A stretch of DNA of 64,000 nucleotides from Poa pratensis (Eukaryota; Streptophyta; Magnoliopsida; Poales; Poaceae), in assembly GCA_947311845.1 (NCBI GenBank), contig CAMZMU010000035.1, forward strand, positions 2,564,532 to 2,628,531, read 5' to 3'. The notes beneath the pieces were generated by a model. That model searched no databases, was not told where the DNA came from, and worked only from the letters and a program-made list of their open reading frames with translations. Positions 10,320-22,499 of this stretch are shown here, piece after piece (within the stretch, counting starts at the first letter, position 1; the number at the start of each line of letters is the position of its first letter). The translations under genes were made by a program, and so were the position numbers.

Positions 10320-11760
10320 CCGAGCGTCTTGTGAACTCATACAAATACCCACCAGACCAGATGAGTATCAAGAAGTTGAGCTTCAAATCGAACTGCGAAA
10401 GCAACACACCAGAAGAGTAAGTAAACAGGAACTCAAACAAATAGTATGATAAGAAGTGGGATGAACATTAAAACAAACAATTCTAGCCAAAAAAAATTGC
10501 CCGGTTCCTTTCCCCTTGCAATCTAGACATATACCACCAGAAAGCAGAGGTGTTCGATTTCAATGAACATATGGTCATCCATTCTAAGGATGTGGATTCG
10601 TATACGAAATAAACTTGGTTCTGGCTGTGGATATGGCAGACGGTTGTTAGGAGCGAAAGCACAGCAAGAATGGACAACAGCAACCACACTTGAAACATTT
10701 GTTGCATACAAGAATGAGTACAATGGAGCGACCACAGAACTAAATTCATACATGTTCCTTGGCTAGCCACTCAGAGCAATTGGTGGACAGCACAATGTCA
10801 ATGTTCAGCGCAGGCATCATTTCAAAGTTTCTCGTGTGTTCAAGTGTTCCAACCTAGACATTATCCCAAGTTAACGATGGGGTAAAGTGCCACTGCCCGA
10901 TCTCAAGGCCCAGAAGATGGGATTATGGCTAATAACACGAAGCATCAACGCATCCTTTAGTACGCTAGCCGTTATTTGATTAATAAAAGTACATACTGAA
11001 ATAAAATTCACTTGATAAGCAGACAAGCTTCCAAAAACATCCGAGGAGCCCAAACGAGCCGTCCAACTGCCGCAGTTCTCCCTACCCAAGTACCCATCCC
11101 TACCCTGAACCAGCCCTCCCGAATTCGCAACCACACAACCGTCCACAGCCTGCCTGCCCGCCGGCGGCGCCACAGAATTCCGGTGTGGCGGACACGCATC
11201 CACGGCCCTACTGCTCTATTCCCCCGGCCCCCGCGCCACTACCGTCGTGGCGCCAAATCGAACGCGCGCGCGACGGCGGAACCAATCTACCCAAGCACGC
11301 ACGAACGAACGACACGCGCGAGCGACCACGCACGCAGATCTCGCGCGAGGAGAGCCCGTTGGCGCGCGATCGATCGGTCGGTCGGGAAGGAGGAAGAAGA
11401 AGACGAAGAGGAGGGAGGAGGTTGATCCGTACCTCGCAGCGAGATCTGGAAGCAAAAGGAGAGGGAAAGTAGGCGCGCGTCGGCGGACGGAGCTCCCGGG
11501 ATCTGCTTGCCTGCCACCCACCACCACCACCACCACCGGACCTCTGTTGTTTATCCCCTTCCGATCCTCTCCTCTGTTGTTTATCCCCTTCCGATCCTCT
11601 CCTCTGATTTTTCTTTCTCCTCGCTGCTCGTGCCCTGTGGATGAGAGCGAGAGGTCGACGGCCACGTGGCGCCCCCGTGAGTTCACGGAGCCACGAGCGG
11701 AGGTACGGAACGTTATCCGTTGCGCCTGCAGGTGGGCCCCGCCGAGACACCCGCTGCGCC
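10320..11760 (-). promoter_or_regulatory. Presumed MAF1 5' UTR, leader intron and CpG-rich promoter
   Basis: Upstream of the MAF1 ATG the sequence is first AT-balanced (10320-11030) and then strongly GC- and CpG-rich (11030-11750), typical of a grass housekeeping promoter. A minus-strand stretch around 10770-10855, bounded by AG/GT-like signals, could be a leader exon, but I cannot prove it. The long overlapping ORFs on both strands at 11012-11771 are low-complexity consequences of base composition and are not called as genes. Confidence 0.45.
11541..11603. repeat. Two-copy 30-bp tandem repeat next to a (CCA)n run
   Basis: The 30-bp unit containing GTTGTTTATCCCCTTCCGAT occurs twice in perfect tandem (period 30), directly after a short CCA trinucleotide run at about 11517-11537. 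It lies in the GC-rich promoter region of MAF1 and could vary in length between accessions. Confidence 0.85.
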
Positions 11761-11971
11761 TCGGGGAATAAACTCCACGAATCTTCTTCTCTTTAAAAAA
11801 AAAAAAAATCGGGGAATCCGAATCCCGCGATATATGCTGAATCAGCGGGCCTATCCCCGGACCGGGCTAGCCCACGGGACGTCTGGCCTCGTAGAAGGAA
11901 AACCCGATGCTTCACAGCTTCGGGGTGTGCTGGTTTGGGTCCAGATTCATCCACCCAAACCTGTGGCTATG
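11738..11971 (+). repeat. Dispersed repeat R1, copy 1
   Basis: About 230 bases (GCGCCTCGGGGAATAAACTCC ... AGCGGGCCTATCCCCGGAC ... CAGCTTCGGGG) recur in the same orientation at 18709-18950 with substitutions and small indels. The LINE at 11988 inserted just after this copy. Its class is unknown. Confidence 0.7.
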
Positions 11972-12175
11972 AACTTCTAGAAGCAAAAGTCCCCTAGGCG
12001 AGAAAACCTAGGGTTTGGAGTCCTCCGGCGGCGGCGCCGTGAGTTTTCGTTATTCGCTTTTTGCCGGCAGACTTCTGCCATCCGTCGCAATCTCTCGACC
12101 CTAAGGCCATCGGTCCCTCTCGCGTGGAGGTTCTGCCGTCTAGGGTTTTGGGAGTCCTGGTGAGTAACTCGATCC

Positions 12176-13571
12176 ATGTCGGGATCGGGAGACAGCGGAT
12201 CCCGTGCGGGTCCATCGGAGGATCCAAGTGCTCTTCTGGAACGATTACATCTGGAGGAAAACGAGGTGGATGACTTGATCTGGGAAGAGGAGGTTGACGA
12301 TCCACTGATGGGATCGAAGTGGCTGGCGCTGGCTCGTGTGCATACCATGAAATCTTTCAGTTAAGGGGCGCTAATAGCGGATATGAGGGCTGCTTGGAAT
12401 CCAGCACAACAGGTAACCTGGAGAAGAATAAACCCTAATCTTTTCTCGGTACAATTCAACTGCTTAGCTGACTGGAACATGGCAATGCATCAAGGACCCT
12501 GGGAGTTTAGAGGGTTTGGTGCTTTATTGATGGTAGAATATGATGGGCTCTCAAATCCGGAGACTATCAAGCTTGACAAATTAGAGACTTGGAGCCAAAT
12601 CCATAAACTGCCTGATGCTGTTCTAAAAAATGAAGCTTTTCTTAGGAACATGGCGAAGCGTATTGGGGAGGTTCAAGAAGTTCAGACTACCCTCCCGAAC
12701 GATTTGTTGGCCAGTTCATCCGGGTTCGGGTCAAGATAGATGTGGCACAAAAATTGACCCGGTTTGTTAGTTTCACAAGGGCTGGTAAAATGGATTTCTA
12801 TCAAGTTAAGTATGAAAAGCTGCCGACGTTTTGCCGAGCGTGTGGCAAAATAGGCCACTGGCATCAAGAATGCGGCACGGGAGAGTACGAGGAGGACAAA
12901 CTGGAATGGGGTCCATTCATACTTGCTCCTACAAGGGGCCGAGGAGGCACTCGGGGTAATGGTCGTGGTTTTGGCAGAGGCAGAGATGGAGGACGAGGTG
13001 ATGACAGGTTTAACACTAGAGGTGGCCGCAGCGGCTTTGGCAGAGGAGATAATGGAGGAAGCAATTCTGATAGGGATCTCAACCTGGCAAATACTGACCC
13101 TTCAGTCAGTTGGAGATGGAATAAGATGCATACCCATCAGGGGATGGAATCGGATGAAGACCCTGATCTGGATAATACTAATGACACGGTGATGACTGAA
13201 CATCACCCATCAGCTCGGAAACGTCTTGCTATGGATGATGCTCCGAAACAGAAAAGTGATATGACAATGGTGGTGGCAGAGCTCAACTCTGCTACTACGG
13301 CTCATCCTGAACCGGCTCCGGTGGGGAGTTCTGAACAGCATACTACTCCACAAAAGAGCAACAACAAGAAGAAATTAAAAGCGAATAGTGGGTGGCAGTG
13401 GATACGAAAGATAACCCAACAGGAGTAAATGCTACGACGGCTGAGGAAACTGAGGTACAACCGGATATTTCGTCTGAGGAGGTTGAAAACAATAACTTAC
13501 CGAAGGATGGAGCTAACTCCCCTTCACCAGGATCGGCGGGCCCTTTCGAGGAGCCTGGTCGGGCGCAATGA
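12176..13571 (+). pseudogene. LINE ORF1 (gag-like, DUF4283 plus CCHC knuckle), broken
   Basis: The reading frame starts MSGSGDSGSRAG and shows an RNA-binding gag-like domain (MRAAWNPAQQVTW ... LDKLETWSQIHKLPD) and a zinc knuckle CRACGKIGHWHQEC near 12834-12876, followed by a Gly/Arg-rich RGG-type tail (12940-13060). It is interrupted by an in-frame TAA at 12362-12364, a frameshift near 12708 and another near 13385. After the last shift the frame runs to CGGGCGCAATGA, whose TGA (13569-13571) overlaps the ATG of ORF2 by two bases. The protein would coat LINE RNA during retrotransposition. Confidence 0.85.
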
Positions 13572-16500
13572 AGATATTAAGCCTAAACTGTCAGGGCTTG
13601 GGTAATGCCCCGACAGTTCAAGCGCTTGCGGATGTCCAAAGGCGGTATAACCCCGAGGTGTTGTTTTTGTCGGAGACACATCTTGATGAATATCCGGCAG
13701 AATGTTTACGGAGAAGACTGAAGATGGATTTCAAAATCATTAATCCGAGTGATGGAAGAAGTGGGGGAGTCATCCTCTTTTGGAAGAAGGAGATAGTGAT
13801 TCAACAAAAAAATTCTCACCAAAGTATATTGATGTTCTTGTCATTGAAAGCCCTGATAAAACATGGAGGTAACTGGAATTTATGGGGAACCACGATGGGA
13901 AGATAAGTACAAAACTTGGGATAGCTAAGGGAGTTAAAAGGAGTTTCTGATTACCATGGGTTGTCATTGGTGACTTCAATGAGATATTGTTCTCTCATGA
14001 GAAAGAAGGGGGTAATCGACGTCCCCTTAGATACATGGATGCCTTCCGAGAGGCCCTAGTGGATTGTGAACTAGAAGATTTAGGTTATTCGGGTGAAATC
14101 TTCACTTGGAAAAGAGGGCGGATAAGGGAAAGACTGGACCGTGTAGTGGCTAATGGGGCATGGTCTATCATGCACCCGGGAGCAGCTTGATACACTTGGA
14201 TTATATGCGATCGGACCACAGACGATTCTCCTTGACACTGATTATCAACAGCTTGTCGGTCATGGTTGATCTAAGAAAAAGAAATTTGAGGCAAAGTGGC
14301 TACAAGAAAAAGAATTCCTAGATGAGGTCCAACGGGCCTGGGACACTGCCGGTCCAGCGGATGGGGTTCTAGCTTGGTTGGGCCGCATGCATGCGCTTTG
14401 CATGCATGGGATAGCAAGTTCTTGAGGAAGCCGAAGAGACGCTTACGCCAAGCACAACATGAGCTGCAAGCAGCGATGGATGGTCCAATATCAGATGAAA
14501 ATGAGCTAAGGCAAAAGAGATGGCTAACTTGATTGAATTGCTTCTGGAATAGGAGGAAATTTATTGGTCCCAACGCTCTAGAGCTAATTGGTTGCAATAT
14601 GGCGATAGGAATACTTCTTTCTTTCATAATTTTGCTTCAGCCCGCCAAAGAAGAACTTTATCAAAAAACTACGGGACGGAGATGATAACTGGGTGGAAGG
14701 TACAGAAATGCTGAAACCCTTGGTTTTGAATTATTTTTCTAACCTTTTTTCGTCTGAAGTCCAGGAGTTAGACCCGCAGTTCTAGATAAAATTCATCCAA
14801 AGGTCTCACAAGATATGAATGAGAAACTCTTGGCCCCTTTTACGGCGGTGGAGGTCCGGAAGGCGGCGTTTAGTATTGGTGATCTGAAGGCTCCGGGGCC
14901 GGATGGTCTTCATGCGATCTTCTATAAAAAATTCTGGAATATTTGTGGCGAATCAATTACTGCAGAAGTTTACAAGCTCTAAATTCTGGGGTGATCCGGA
15001 TGGGTGGAATGATACAACCGTGGTCCTCATACCCAAGGTTGATACCCTGAGATGATTACACAATTCCGCCCCATAAGTTTGTGCAATGTTATTTACAAAA
15101 TCATCTCCAAAATGCTTGCTCTTCGACTTAAAGGTATTCTCCCAGAGGTGATTTCTCCCACTCAGAGTGCATTTGTTCCTGGACGTCTTATTACAGACAA
15201 TGTGCTGGTTGCTTATGAATGTGTTCATTCAATAAAAAACAAAAGATCTGGCTCTAATGGTTCTTGTGCAGTCAAGCTGGATATGCACAAAGCTTATGAC
15301 CGGGTGGAATGGCTGTTCCTGGAAAATATGATGAGGCGATTGGGCTTTGACGAGAGATGGATTGTGCTGATGATGGCTTGTGTGAGGTCGGTGAGATATC
15401 AAGTCAGATTTAATTCGGAAGAGACCGAGAGCTTTACCCCCACTAGAGGTCTTCGACAAGGAGATCCTCTCTCCCCTTATTTGTTTATGTTATGTGCAGA
15501 GGGTTTATCTAGTCTTTTGTTGTACGAAGAAGAAGTTGGTGGCATGGATGGGATACGGGTGTGCAGAAATGCACCGTCAGTTTCACACCTTTTATTTGCT
15601 GATGATTCCCTTATTCTCATGAAGGCGGATATGAACAATGCAACTTCACTGCAACGAGTGCAGATACTTACTGTGCAAACTCAGGACAACTGGTGAGTTT
15701 GGCAAAATCAAGTATTTTCTTCTCTCCGAACACTAATGCTCTCATTAGGGCAGAAATTTGTACAGCCTTGCATATAGACACGGAGGCCTTAACTGATAAG
15801 TACCTAGGGCTGCCGGCACTTGTGGGTGCGGATAGGAGTGATTGTTTTGAGCATTTCATTGAGAAAATTATTCAGAGAAAGAGAAGCTGTTGTCCATTGG
15901 TGGAAAAGAAATCCTATTGAAGGCGGTTGCCCAAGCAATTTCGGTCTATGCGATGTCGGTTTTTCTTATTCCGAAAGGAGTGTGCAAACGCATGACAGAT
16001 GCCATAGCCAAATTCTGGTGGGGAGATGATGAGAACAGTAATAAGATGCATTGGTTTGCATGGTGGAAATTATGCTATCCAAAGAATGAAGGGGGGATGG
16101 GTTTCAGGGATCTTCACTCCTTCAACTTGGCGATGCTGGCAAAACAAGTTTGGAGGTTGATTAATAATCCTGAGTCCCTATGTGCAGAATTCTTAGAGCG
16201 AAATACTACCCCAATGGTGATATTTTACAAGCAGGACCGAAAGCAGGCTCATCCTTTACATGGCAAAGTATCTTGGCTGGCCTAACCACGTTTAAAAGGG
16301 TTATATTTGGAGAGTAGGAAATGGTGAGAGTATCAACATATGGACTGACCCTTGGATCCCTTCAAGCCCAAACCGCAAGATTATATCTCCAAGAGATGGT
16401 TCGGTCTATACAAAAGTCCATGAACTGATCAGTCCAATAACAGGAACATGGAATGAAACTCATGTAGGACGGATTCTTCAAATTCCAATTAATAATCAAG

Positions 16501-17585
16501 GTTTTGATGATTTTATAGCTTGGGCTCATACAAAGCATGGACGATATGAGGTGAGATCTGGTTATCACATCCAATGGAAACATAGTTTTGGTGCTTCGGC
16601 TGCTGCTCTTGCCCTGCCTGTGCGTCAATCCATAATCCGGTCTGGAAAGTTGTATGGGGTCTTCAAGTGCCAAGCAAAGTTAAAAAAATTATATGGAGAG
16701 CTATGCATGGGATTATCCCTGTTAATTGCATCCTAGCTAACAGACACATTACGATCAGTGGAGCATGCCCTATATGTAATATTGAGGCTGAGGATACTCG
16801 ACACCTTCTGTTCCAATGTGGTGCTGCTAAAGAGTTATGGACAGCGTTAAATCTAGGTGAGTTCATTGAACAAACCTGTGTTGTCGACAGAGAGGGGTCG
16901 GCGGTTCTTGAACACATTTTTCGTCTTCCGTCTAATCAGTTCCCGGCCTACAAATAGTTCAACTCAAGGAAACTATAGCCATAGCGTGCTGGTATCTTTG
17001 GTGGATGAGACGCCGCCGAACACACAAGGAAGACGTTCCCCCCTTGAATAGATGTAAATTTTCAATCCTCTCCATGGCGGCTAATTATGGTAAAGGTAAA
17101 ACAAAAAATGCTGCTGTTGGATCCATTAGGTGGACCAGACCAGCACCGAGGCAGGTGAAACTCAATGTTGATGCATCATACTATGAAGATAGCTGTGCAG
17201 GTGCAACTGGAGCTGTGCTGCGTGATTTCCAGGGCTCCTTTATAGCTGCTTCTACGGTGTATATTCCACAGGTACTCTCCGCAACTATGGCAGAAGCGGT
17301 GCAATGAAAGAGGGGTTGGCACTTGCAAACAGGATGGGGTATAATGTGATTGAAGCTGAATCCGACTCCACTGATGTTATTGAAGCCTGTACAGGAGGTG
17401 AGACGTGGTGGAGTACATCAGCAGCAATCTTTGCTGATTGTGTTGACTACGTGGCTGCAATCGGACAAGTTTCCTTCAAGCATTGCCCTAGGGATGCTAA
17501 TAGAGTGGCGCATGAGCTAGCTAAGCATAGTTTTCATACGAAATCTTCTTGTAATTGGGTCGATGAACCCCAGGCTTTCTGCTAG
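13568..17585 (+). pseudogene. LINE ORF2 (endonuclease, reverse transcriptase, RNase H), broken
   Basis: The APE endonuclease begins MKILSLNCQGLGN with LFLSETHLDE; GDFNEI and RSDHR follow in other frames. The reverse transcriptase shows FRPISLCNVIYKI, SAFVPGRLITDN, KLDMHKAYDRVEW, LRQGDPLSPYLF and the catalytic FADDSLI (about 15590-15615). A zf-RVT-type domain (KVKKIIWRAMHG ... CPICNIEAEDTRHLLF) lies at 16667-16850, and an RVT_3-type RNase H (VKLNVDASYYED, AEAVQ, ESDSTDV, CPRDANRVAHELA) at 17100-17545, with a stop at 17583. At least eight frameshifts or stops make it non-functional. It would nick DNA and copy the LINE RNA at the target. Confidence 0.9.
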
Positions 17586-17750
17586 ATACCCTTTTAAACG
17601 ATGTAACTATGTGATTTTGTGAGGCGGCAGGTTCCAGACGCACACTTTTCCTTCCAGGGTACCTTTGGGGACTGGAAGGTTTTTAATGAGGCGGCCTGCT
17701 GACCTAATATATGGCGGTTCAAAATTCAAAAAAAAACTTCTAGAAGCAAA

Positions 17751-18197
17751 CAATAAAAATAAAATCATTTGTCTATCAGTTTGTCTTTTAACATGAGTCT
17801 AGCTATCAAAGTTATAGCCAAGGTTTTATTTTCCTTACAGCTTGAACAATATCGGCACAAGGAGCATATATGTGAAAAATAAACCCTAGTTTTGTAAGCC
17901 AGCTCGAGTATTGCCCAAATATTGGCAAGCATACAGGAAAACACCCCAAGTTTGCTTTGACAAAACGCTTTGTGTTGGACACCAACCGACACATATATGA
18001 CCTTAGTTAGCACTCGCCAGCTCTAGGATGGCTAAGGTCTCAGTTTTTTCAAAATAATTGGAGTATACTATGGCTTCTAAAACTACTGTAGTATCAAATA
18101 TTTTGAGGTGGTTGAAGACACGGAACTACAGCTTAAGATACTGAGGTATCCTCCAATATCATAAATTTTTGCAGTATTGAAAATTTCAGTTGACCTT
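17751..18197. other. Unassigned AT-rich DNA
   Basis: No gene or nameable repeat is visible between the LINE target duplication and the MITE that begins at 18207. Confidence 0.4.
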
Positions 18198-18206
18198 TTT
18201 TGTAAG

Positions 18207-18623
18207 AGTGAATTCCACTTTTTACCCCATATTTGTGATTTTGTGACACATATTACCCCATTTGGTGATAATTTTACCGAAATATTCCATTTAGGAAATA
18301 ATGAACACACTTTTACCCCAATTTTAGCATTATATATGTGTTGTTAGATAAGACCAGCATGTTAGTCGATGTGGAAAAAAAATTAAAGACTGCGCTGGCA
18401 TCATGGACTATCTGTGCAACCTTTTTCTTCATCATATGTTATATTCCTCTCATTCATCCTGCTAATTTTGAACCTAAATCATCACCTCATATCTTGTCCA
18501 ATGGGTATGAATGAGAAAAAGAGGGTCCAAAGTTTCTGAAAGGGTAATCTAGACGATTTTTTGCTAGATGGGATAATTAGTGTCACAAATGCACGACTAG
18601 AGGGTAAAAAATGGAGTTCACTC
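18207..18623. mobile_element. MULE-type MITE (417 bp)
   Basis: The ends are inverted repeats of about 60 bases, beginning GAGTGAATTCCACTTTTTACCC on the left and GAGTGAACTCCATTTTTTACCC on the right strand. A perfect 9-bp target duplication TTTTTGTAA flanks it (18198-18206 and 18624-18632), which fits Mutator-like elements. It has no coding capacity. Its first seven bases equal those of the autonomous MULE at 36304. Confidence 0.88.
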
Positions 18624-18708
18624 TTTTTGTAAACCGAAGTATTCCTGGCCCTAGCACCAGAATACTCTGGTTTTGGAATACAATACGGTTTTAGAAGCAC
18701 GAGCAGGA

Positions 18709-18950
18709 ATGTTATCCGCTGCGCCTCGGGGAATGAACTCCGGGAATCTTCTTCTTATCTTCTTCTCTCGAAAAAATATATCGTGGATTCAAGGGAATCA
18801 GAATCCCGCGATACATGTTGGCATCCTCCAACAGTGGAACCAGCGGGCCTATTCCCGGACGGGCTTTGACCCATGCCTCGGGCCGTCTGGGCTCGTACCG
18901 TGACAAGGAAAAGCCAGTGGTTAACAGTTTCGGGGGGGGGGGGTACGCCT
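18709..18950 (+). repeat. Dispersed repeat R1, copy 2
   Basis: Matches 11738-11971 in the same orientation (GCGCCTCGGGGAATGAACTCC, AATCCCGCGATACATG, AGCGGGCCTATTCCCGGAC, AACAGTTTCGGGG). It is longer internally, with a G-run near 18932-18943. No termini or target duplication were identified. Confidence 0.7.
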
Positions 18951-19219
18951 TGTTCGATCCACAAAAACATTTGGCTTTCTCTCCTCAAGAAAAAACATTT
19001 ATTTTTCAGCTTCTAAAAAAAATCAATAGTGGCGCCAAGGTATTTTGCCGCCTAGTGGGTCAGCGCCGATGCCTATGGCGCTGACTTTGTTCGACTCAAA
19101 AATCAGGTGCCGCCGACCTGAACAGGTTCAGCTCCAATGTTTACGTCGACCTCGGGGTTAGATTTGGTATAGTTTCACCAACTGGAACACGCGCCGTGAT
19201 GGTAGGAGTTACACACAAG
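18951..19219. other. Unassigned DNA
   Basis: No gene or nameable repeat. It separates R1 copy 2 from the first U-family repeat. Confidence 0.35.
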
Positions 19220-20117
19220 AGAGAGCATACGATCGTGGCTGGGTACTCAAGGATGGAGTACTATATTTTTAACACCAGCGAGCAAGAAAGGTTTAAAAAA
19301 AATTGTTGCAAAGAAATCTGCATTTTTTGTTTAACCATATTTTTTGTAGCATTACTTTTCTGAAAATGTTGAGGGGGTAAATCACCACGATGCCATATTC
19401 GCTGTAAATATCGGGAAAGACACGGGCAACATGATCTATACCCTTTGCTTAACTTGAGCTGCTTTGTAGTGCGGAATGATTTTACAAAACAATTGGGACT
19501 AAAATGCAAAATCATGCAGCGATTGATTCTAAGCAGTGGAGAAGGGGATGATTTTGACCTTTTGTAGGTCGACATACGCCTAGCCTAGCGCCAAGCATAC
19601 ATTTTTATCAGTGGCATCATAAAACAATGGAATACCACGAAAAGAAGCCAACACGCGGTGTGCACCCATCTAACGAGATTATGCTAAACATGTGCTCGGC
19701 ACACATTCATCTTTGTGCTAAGATGAGTTAACATAACCGATGACTCGTCAGTTCTCGATTTCGCAATTTTCTTGTGCCTCCTAATCCTATAAAAAAAGGT
19801 TCCATGTGGCATTAATCTTCTCATGATATTATTTTCTGAGATTGGACCATCATGAAGATCAGAATAACAGATCAAGGTTTAAACTCCATGAGACTAGCAT
19901 ATGAGGTTGGACACTTTGAATGCAATTTCCTCATTCAAGTGTGAGTACGTGTATAGACAAAACATGTAAGTTTATAAAGACATGGTTGGTGGAAGCGTAA
20001 TGGGGATATTAACTACTAGCCACACGTCATCACAATCTAATGGTTTAACTACATGTGCCATAATCGTTGCCATGACCAATGAACACTGTGCCATATCGGG
20101 CGTTTGGCCCATATTAT
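19220..20117 (+). repeat. U-family repeat, copy 1
   Basis: The order of blocks (TGGCTGGGTACTCAAGGATGG; GCCATATTCGC; GGGAAAGACACGGGCAAC; CTGCTTTGTAGTGCGG; AAATGCAAAATCATG; GTGCCTCCTAATCC at 19775; AGATCAGAA...; GTGTGAGT; AAAGACATGG; GCCATATCGGGCG) recurs in copies 2 and 3 (21220-21815 plus 28000-28710, and 30655-31300). The 19.7-20.06 kb part is related to the flank module repeated upstream of the aspartic protease (45-64 kb). It stops at 20117, where unrelated sequence begins. Confidence 0.75.
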
Positions 20118-21219
20118 ACTACTATTAAAAAGGGGATTGGAGAGGTCTCAACTTTAGCAAGAAGGAGTCCCAGACCTTTTGAGAATGATCAATCATCTTG
20201 TTTCAAAATTGTCAAAAGTGGGTTTGGAGAGGTCATGATTTTAAATAATGTTGACCCCACTATTTTGTAGAGTGATAAAAATTATGTGTTTATAGATCAT
20301 GAAAAACATTTTTTATGTGATAGTTATTTTGTCAAGTTTGTTCATTATGATACTGAAAATTATTATGAGAGAGGAAAATATGGTTGTAGGATTTTTAATG
20401 TTACTAAAACACTTCTCTTTATTATGTTAAAAATTATGAAGTTGCTCTTTTTTATCTTCCTATGCTTGATACTTTATGTCTCATTAATTTATTTGTTTAC
20501 AAGATACTTACGCATAGGAAATGAGTTAGACTTAAATGTTTTTATTTTGATGCTCTCTTTTGTTTCATTTTATATTCTTATGTGAGCATGTTTTAAAATC
20601 ATTGTGCCTAGAACCCAATTAGTCAGATAAGTGTGTTGTCATTAACTGCAAAAACGGATTAAGTGCTAACATGCTCTTTCAACATCATCCAAAAAAATCC
20701 AGAACTACTCACAACTAGCAAACACCGAGAAAAACCTTACAACATCAAGCGTGTGATTTCACAACAAAAGTCATATTGTCTATAACATCGGAAAGCACAT
20801 ATGCAATATTGAGGGGAAAGACAGACTTGTATAATCACATAAAGAAGTAGCAAAAATCTGTCGTGTGCCTTCAAAACAATCTTGTATGCATTTTTCTTAC
20901 AAATTTAATGCATGTATGGAATATCGAAAAAATCTTTAGAAAAACTCAACAAACAGGTCTAACTAACTAAAGTGGACTGTTAGCCTCAGAATGGGCCGGA
21001 AATTAGTGTTGGGTCGGAAACAAATTAGTGTTGGGTAGGAGAGCTCGCCCTAGAAAAAAGCGACCTACGCTAGCGCGTTGTAGGTCGGCCTAACGGAGGC
21101 ATTTTCCGTCTTCAAAACAATGTCTTGAAAAGATCAAACCAACGTATACGATCCGTCCTATGGACCTAGGACTTTATCCTGTCTCACTGACCGTGGGTCC
21201 CTGTGCAGTGAGCGAGAGT
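20110..21219 (+). other. Inserted AT-rich sequence interrupting the U repeat
   Basis: Compared with the other U copies, foreign DNA begins here with TTATACTACTATTAAAAAGG, which resembles the 5' end of grass Helitrons (normally TCTAT...), with the TC altered. A 99-codon ORF at 20286-20585 is AT-rich and hydrophobic and resembles an untranslated AT-rich stretch I have seen in Triticeae retrotransposons; I do not call it a gene. No 3' hairpin and CTRR end was found, so the class is uncertain. Confidence 0.3.
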
Positions 21220-21815
21220 TAGCGTGGGCAGCAAAACAGCTCGTGCGACGTGATTGTAGGAGGGTGGCTGGGTACTCAAGGATGGAGTACAATATTATTA
21301 ACTCAAGCGAGCAAGAAAGGTTTTCATTGCGTGTACTACCGAGAGCGTGAAAGCGGTGAAATTATTTCATGTGCCATGTGAACGAAGAATAATTATCACT
21401 TTGTTTTTCTCTTTTCCCTATTATTATAGATCTGCTTTGTAAAAGGTTTCCCTTATCATTTTGCATTGATTCGGCCTATTAATTTTGTTTACAAAGCAAG
21501 GAGAAAACATGTTTCAACACGAACAATAATATCGTTGGCGTCATGTTCAAACTGGTCCTTTTGATGCAAATGAATGTGCAAAAAATGCTGCTTACTCACT
21601 TTTTAATTGCTACAAACACATCATTTTTGTTGCAAAGCAATATGTATTTTTTGCTTAACCACCTTTTTTTGTAGAATTACTTTTCTGGAAATGTCGGGGC
21701 AATTTATTGCAATAGTTTATTTTATTTTGTTTGATACACGGGGTGAAGGATGTTGTTGCAACACTCAGGACTTTGCTACAATGTGAGGGTATAAATCATC
21801 GTGGTGCCATATTAC
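21220..21815 (+). repeat. U-family repeat, copy 2, left part
   Basis: Matches copy 1 through GGCTGGGTACTCAAGGATGGAGTA, GCGAGCAAGAAAGG, TAGAATTACTTTTCTGGAAATG and CATCGTGGTGCCATATT. It is then cut at about 21815 by the Helitron-like insertion and resumes at 27998. Confidence 0.7.
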
Positions 21816-22499
21816 TAACTATATGAAAGCTGGCCGATTTAGCGAGCCCTCAGCGCTCCTGCTACTGTTCTAAGGAACAGTGTACTGTTCCTAGGAATAG
21901 TGTTGAACAGTACGTGTCAATTTGCAGAAAACACCCCGCAAAGGACTAAAATATAATTTTAGCAAAATGCAGGGACTTTTCTGCAAAACGTCCACAACTC
22001 CCTCTCCCTCTCCCTCTCCTTTCTCTCCCGTGCGGCCAGAGGTCGCCGCCGCCGACGCCCATCGCCGCCGTTCCGCGCCTCCCTGCTCGAATCAGAGCCG
22101 ACGGCGAGCTCCGCCGTCACCTCCTCTCCCTCCTCACCACGATTCGCCTGCCGGGACGCCGCGCGCGCGCCGGAATCGCCGCCGACATCCGCGCTGTCCG
22201 CCGCCGCGTTTTTCGCCGCCGGCGACGTTCGGCGACCATATGGTTCCGTCCCGCCGCCACTCGCCTCCCCGCGACGCCCTCGCGCGTATCCGCTCGGTCC
22301 CAGCGTCGCGGACGTGCTGGGGCGAGCGGAGCATCCTCGCCCGAGCTCGGCAGAGCGTCCATGGCGTCGCTGACGTCACGATGACGCAACACGGGCCCCA
22401 CTGTCAGCTTTTTCGTATTTTCCGTAATTGTTTTCCACAAATAATAAAACCCTGACATGTGGGTCCTCCTGTCAGTTTTTAAAATAATTGCATCAAATG

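Larger units (their letters stand above)
11988..17734 (+). mobile_element. L1-clade LINE (RIX), full length but decayed
   Basis: The element is bounded by a perfect 16-bp target duplication, AACTTCTAGAAGCAAA (11972-11987 and 17735-17750), and ends in a short A-run. It contains an ORF1 with a CCHC knuckle and an ORF2 with endonuclease, reverse transcriptase, a zinc-binding domain and RNase H, in the order typical of plant L1 LINEs. Both ORFs carry stops and frameshifts. The intact target duplication shows it is not 5'-truncated. It lies between MAF1 and the downstream repeats. Confidence 0.95.

Noticed and set aside
11012..11771. Several ORFs of 95-180 codons on both strands
   Set aside because: Low-complexity Arg/Ser/Thr-rich readings of a CpG-rich promoter region, with no codon or domain signal.
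11738..18950. The R1 direct repeats as LTRs flanking an internal region
   Set aside because: No TG...CA termini and no shared target duplication; the DNA between them is a LINE with its own target duplication plus a separate MITE.
20286..20585. 99-codon hydrophobic ORF
   Set aside because: Very AT-rich, resembles repetitive non-coding retrotransposon sequence, and no homologous domain is recognisable.
21922..22455. 177-codon ORF, Arg/Pro-rich
   Set aside because: GC-rich leader of the Helitron-like insertion; it contains a TCCCTC microsatellite and no recognisable domain.
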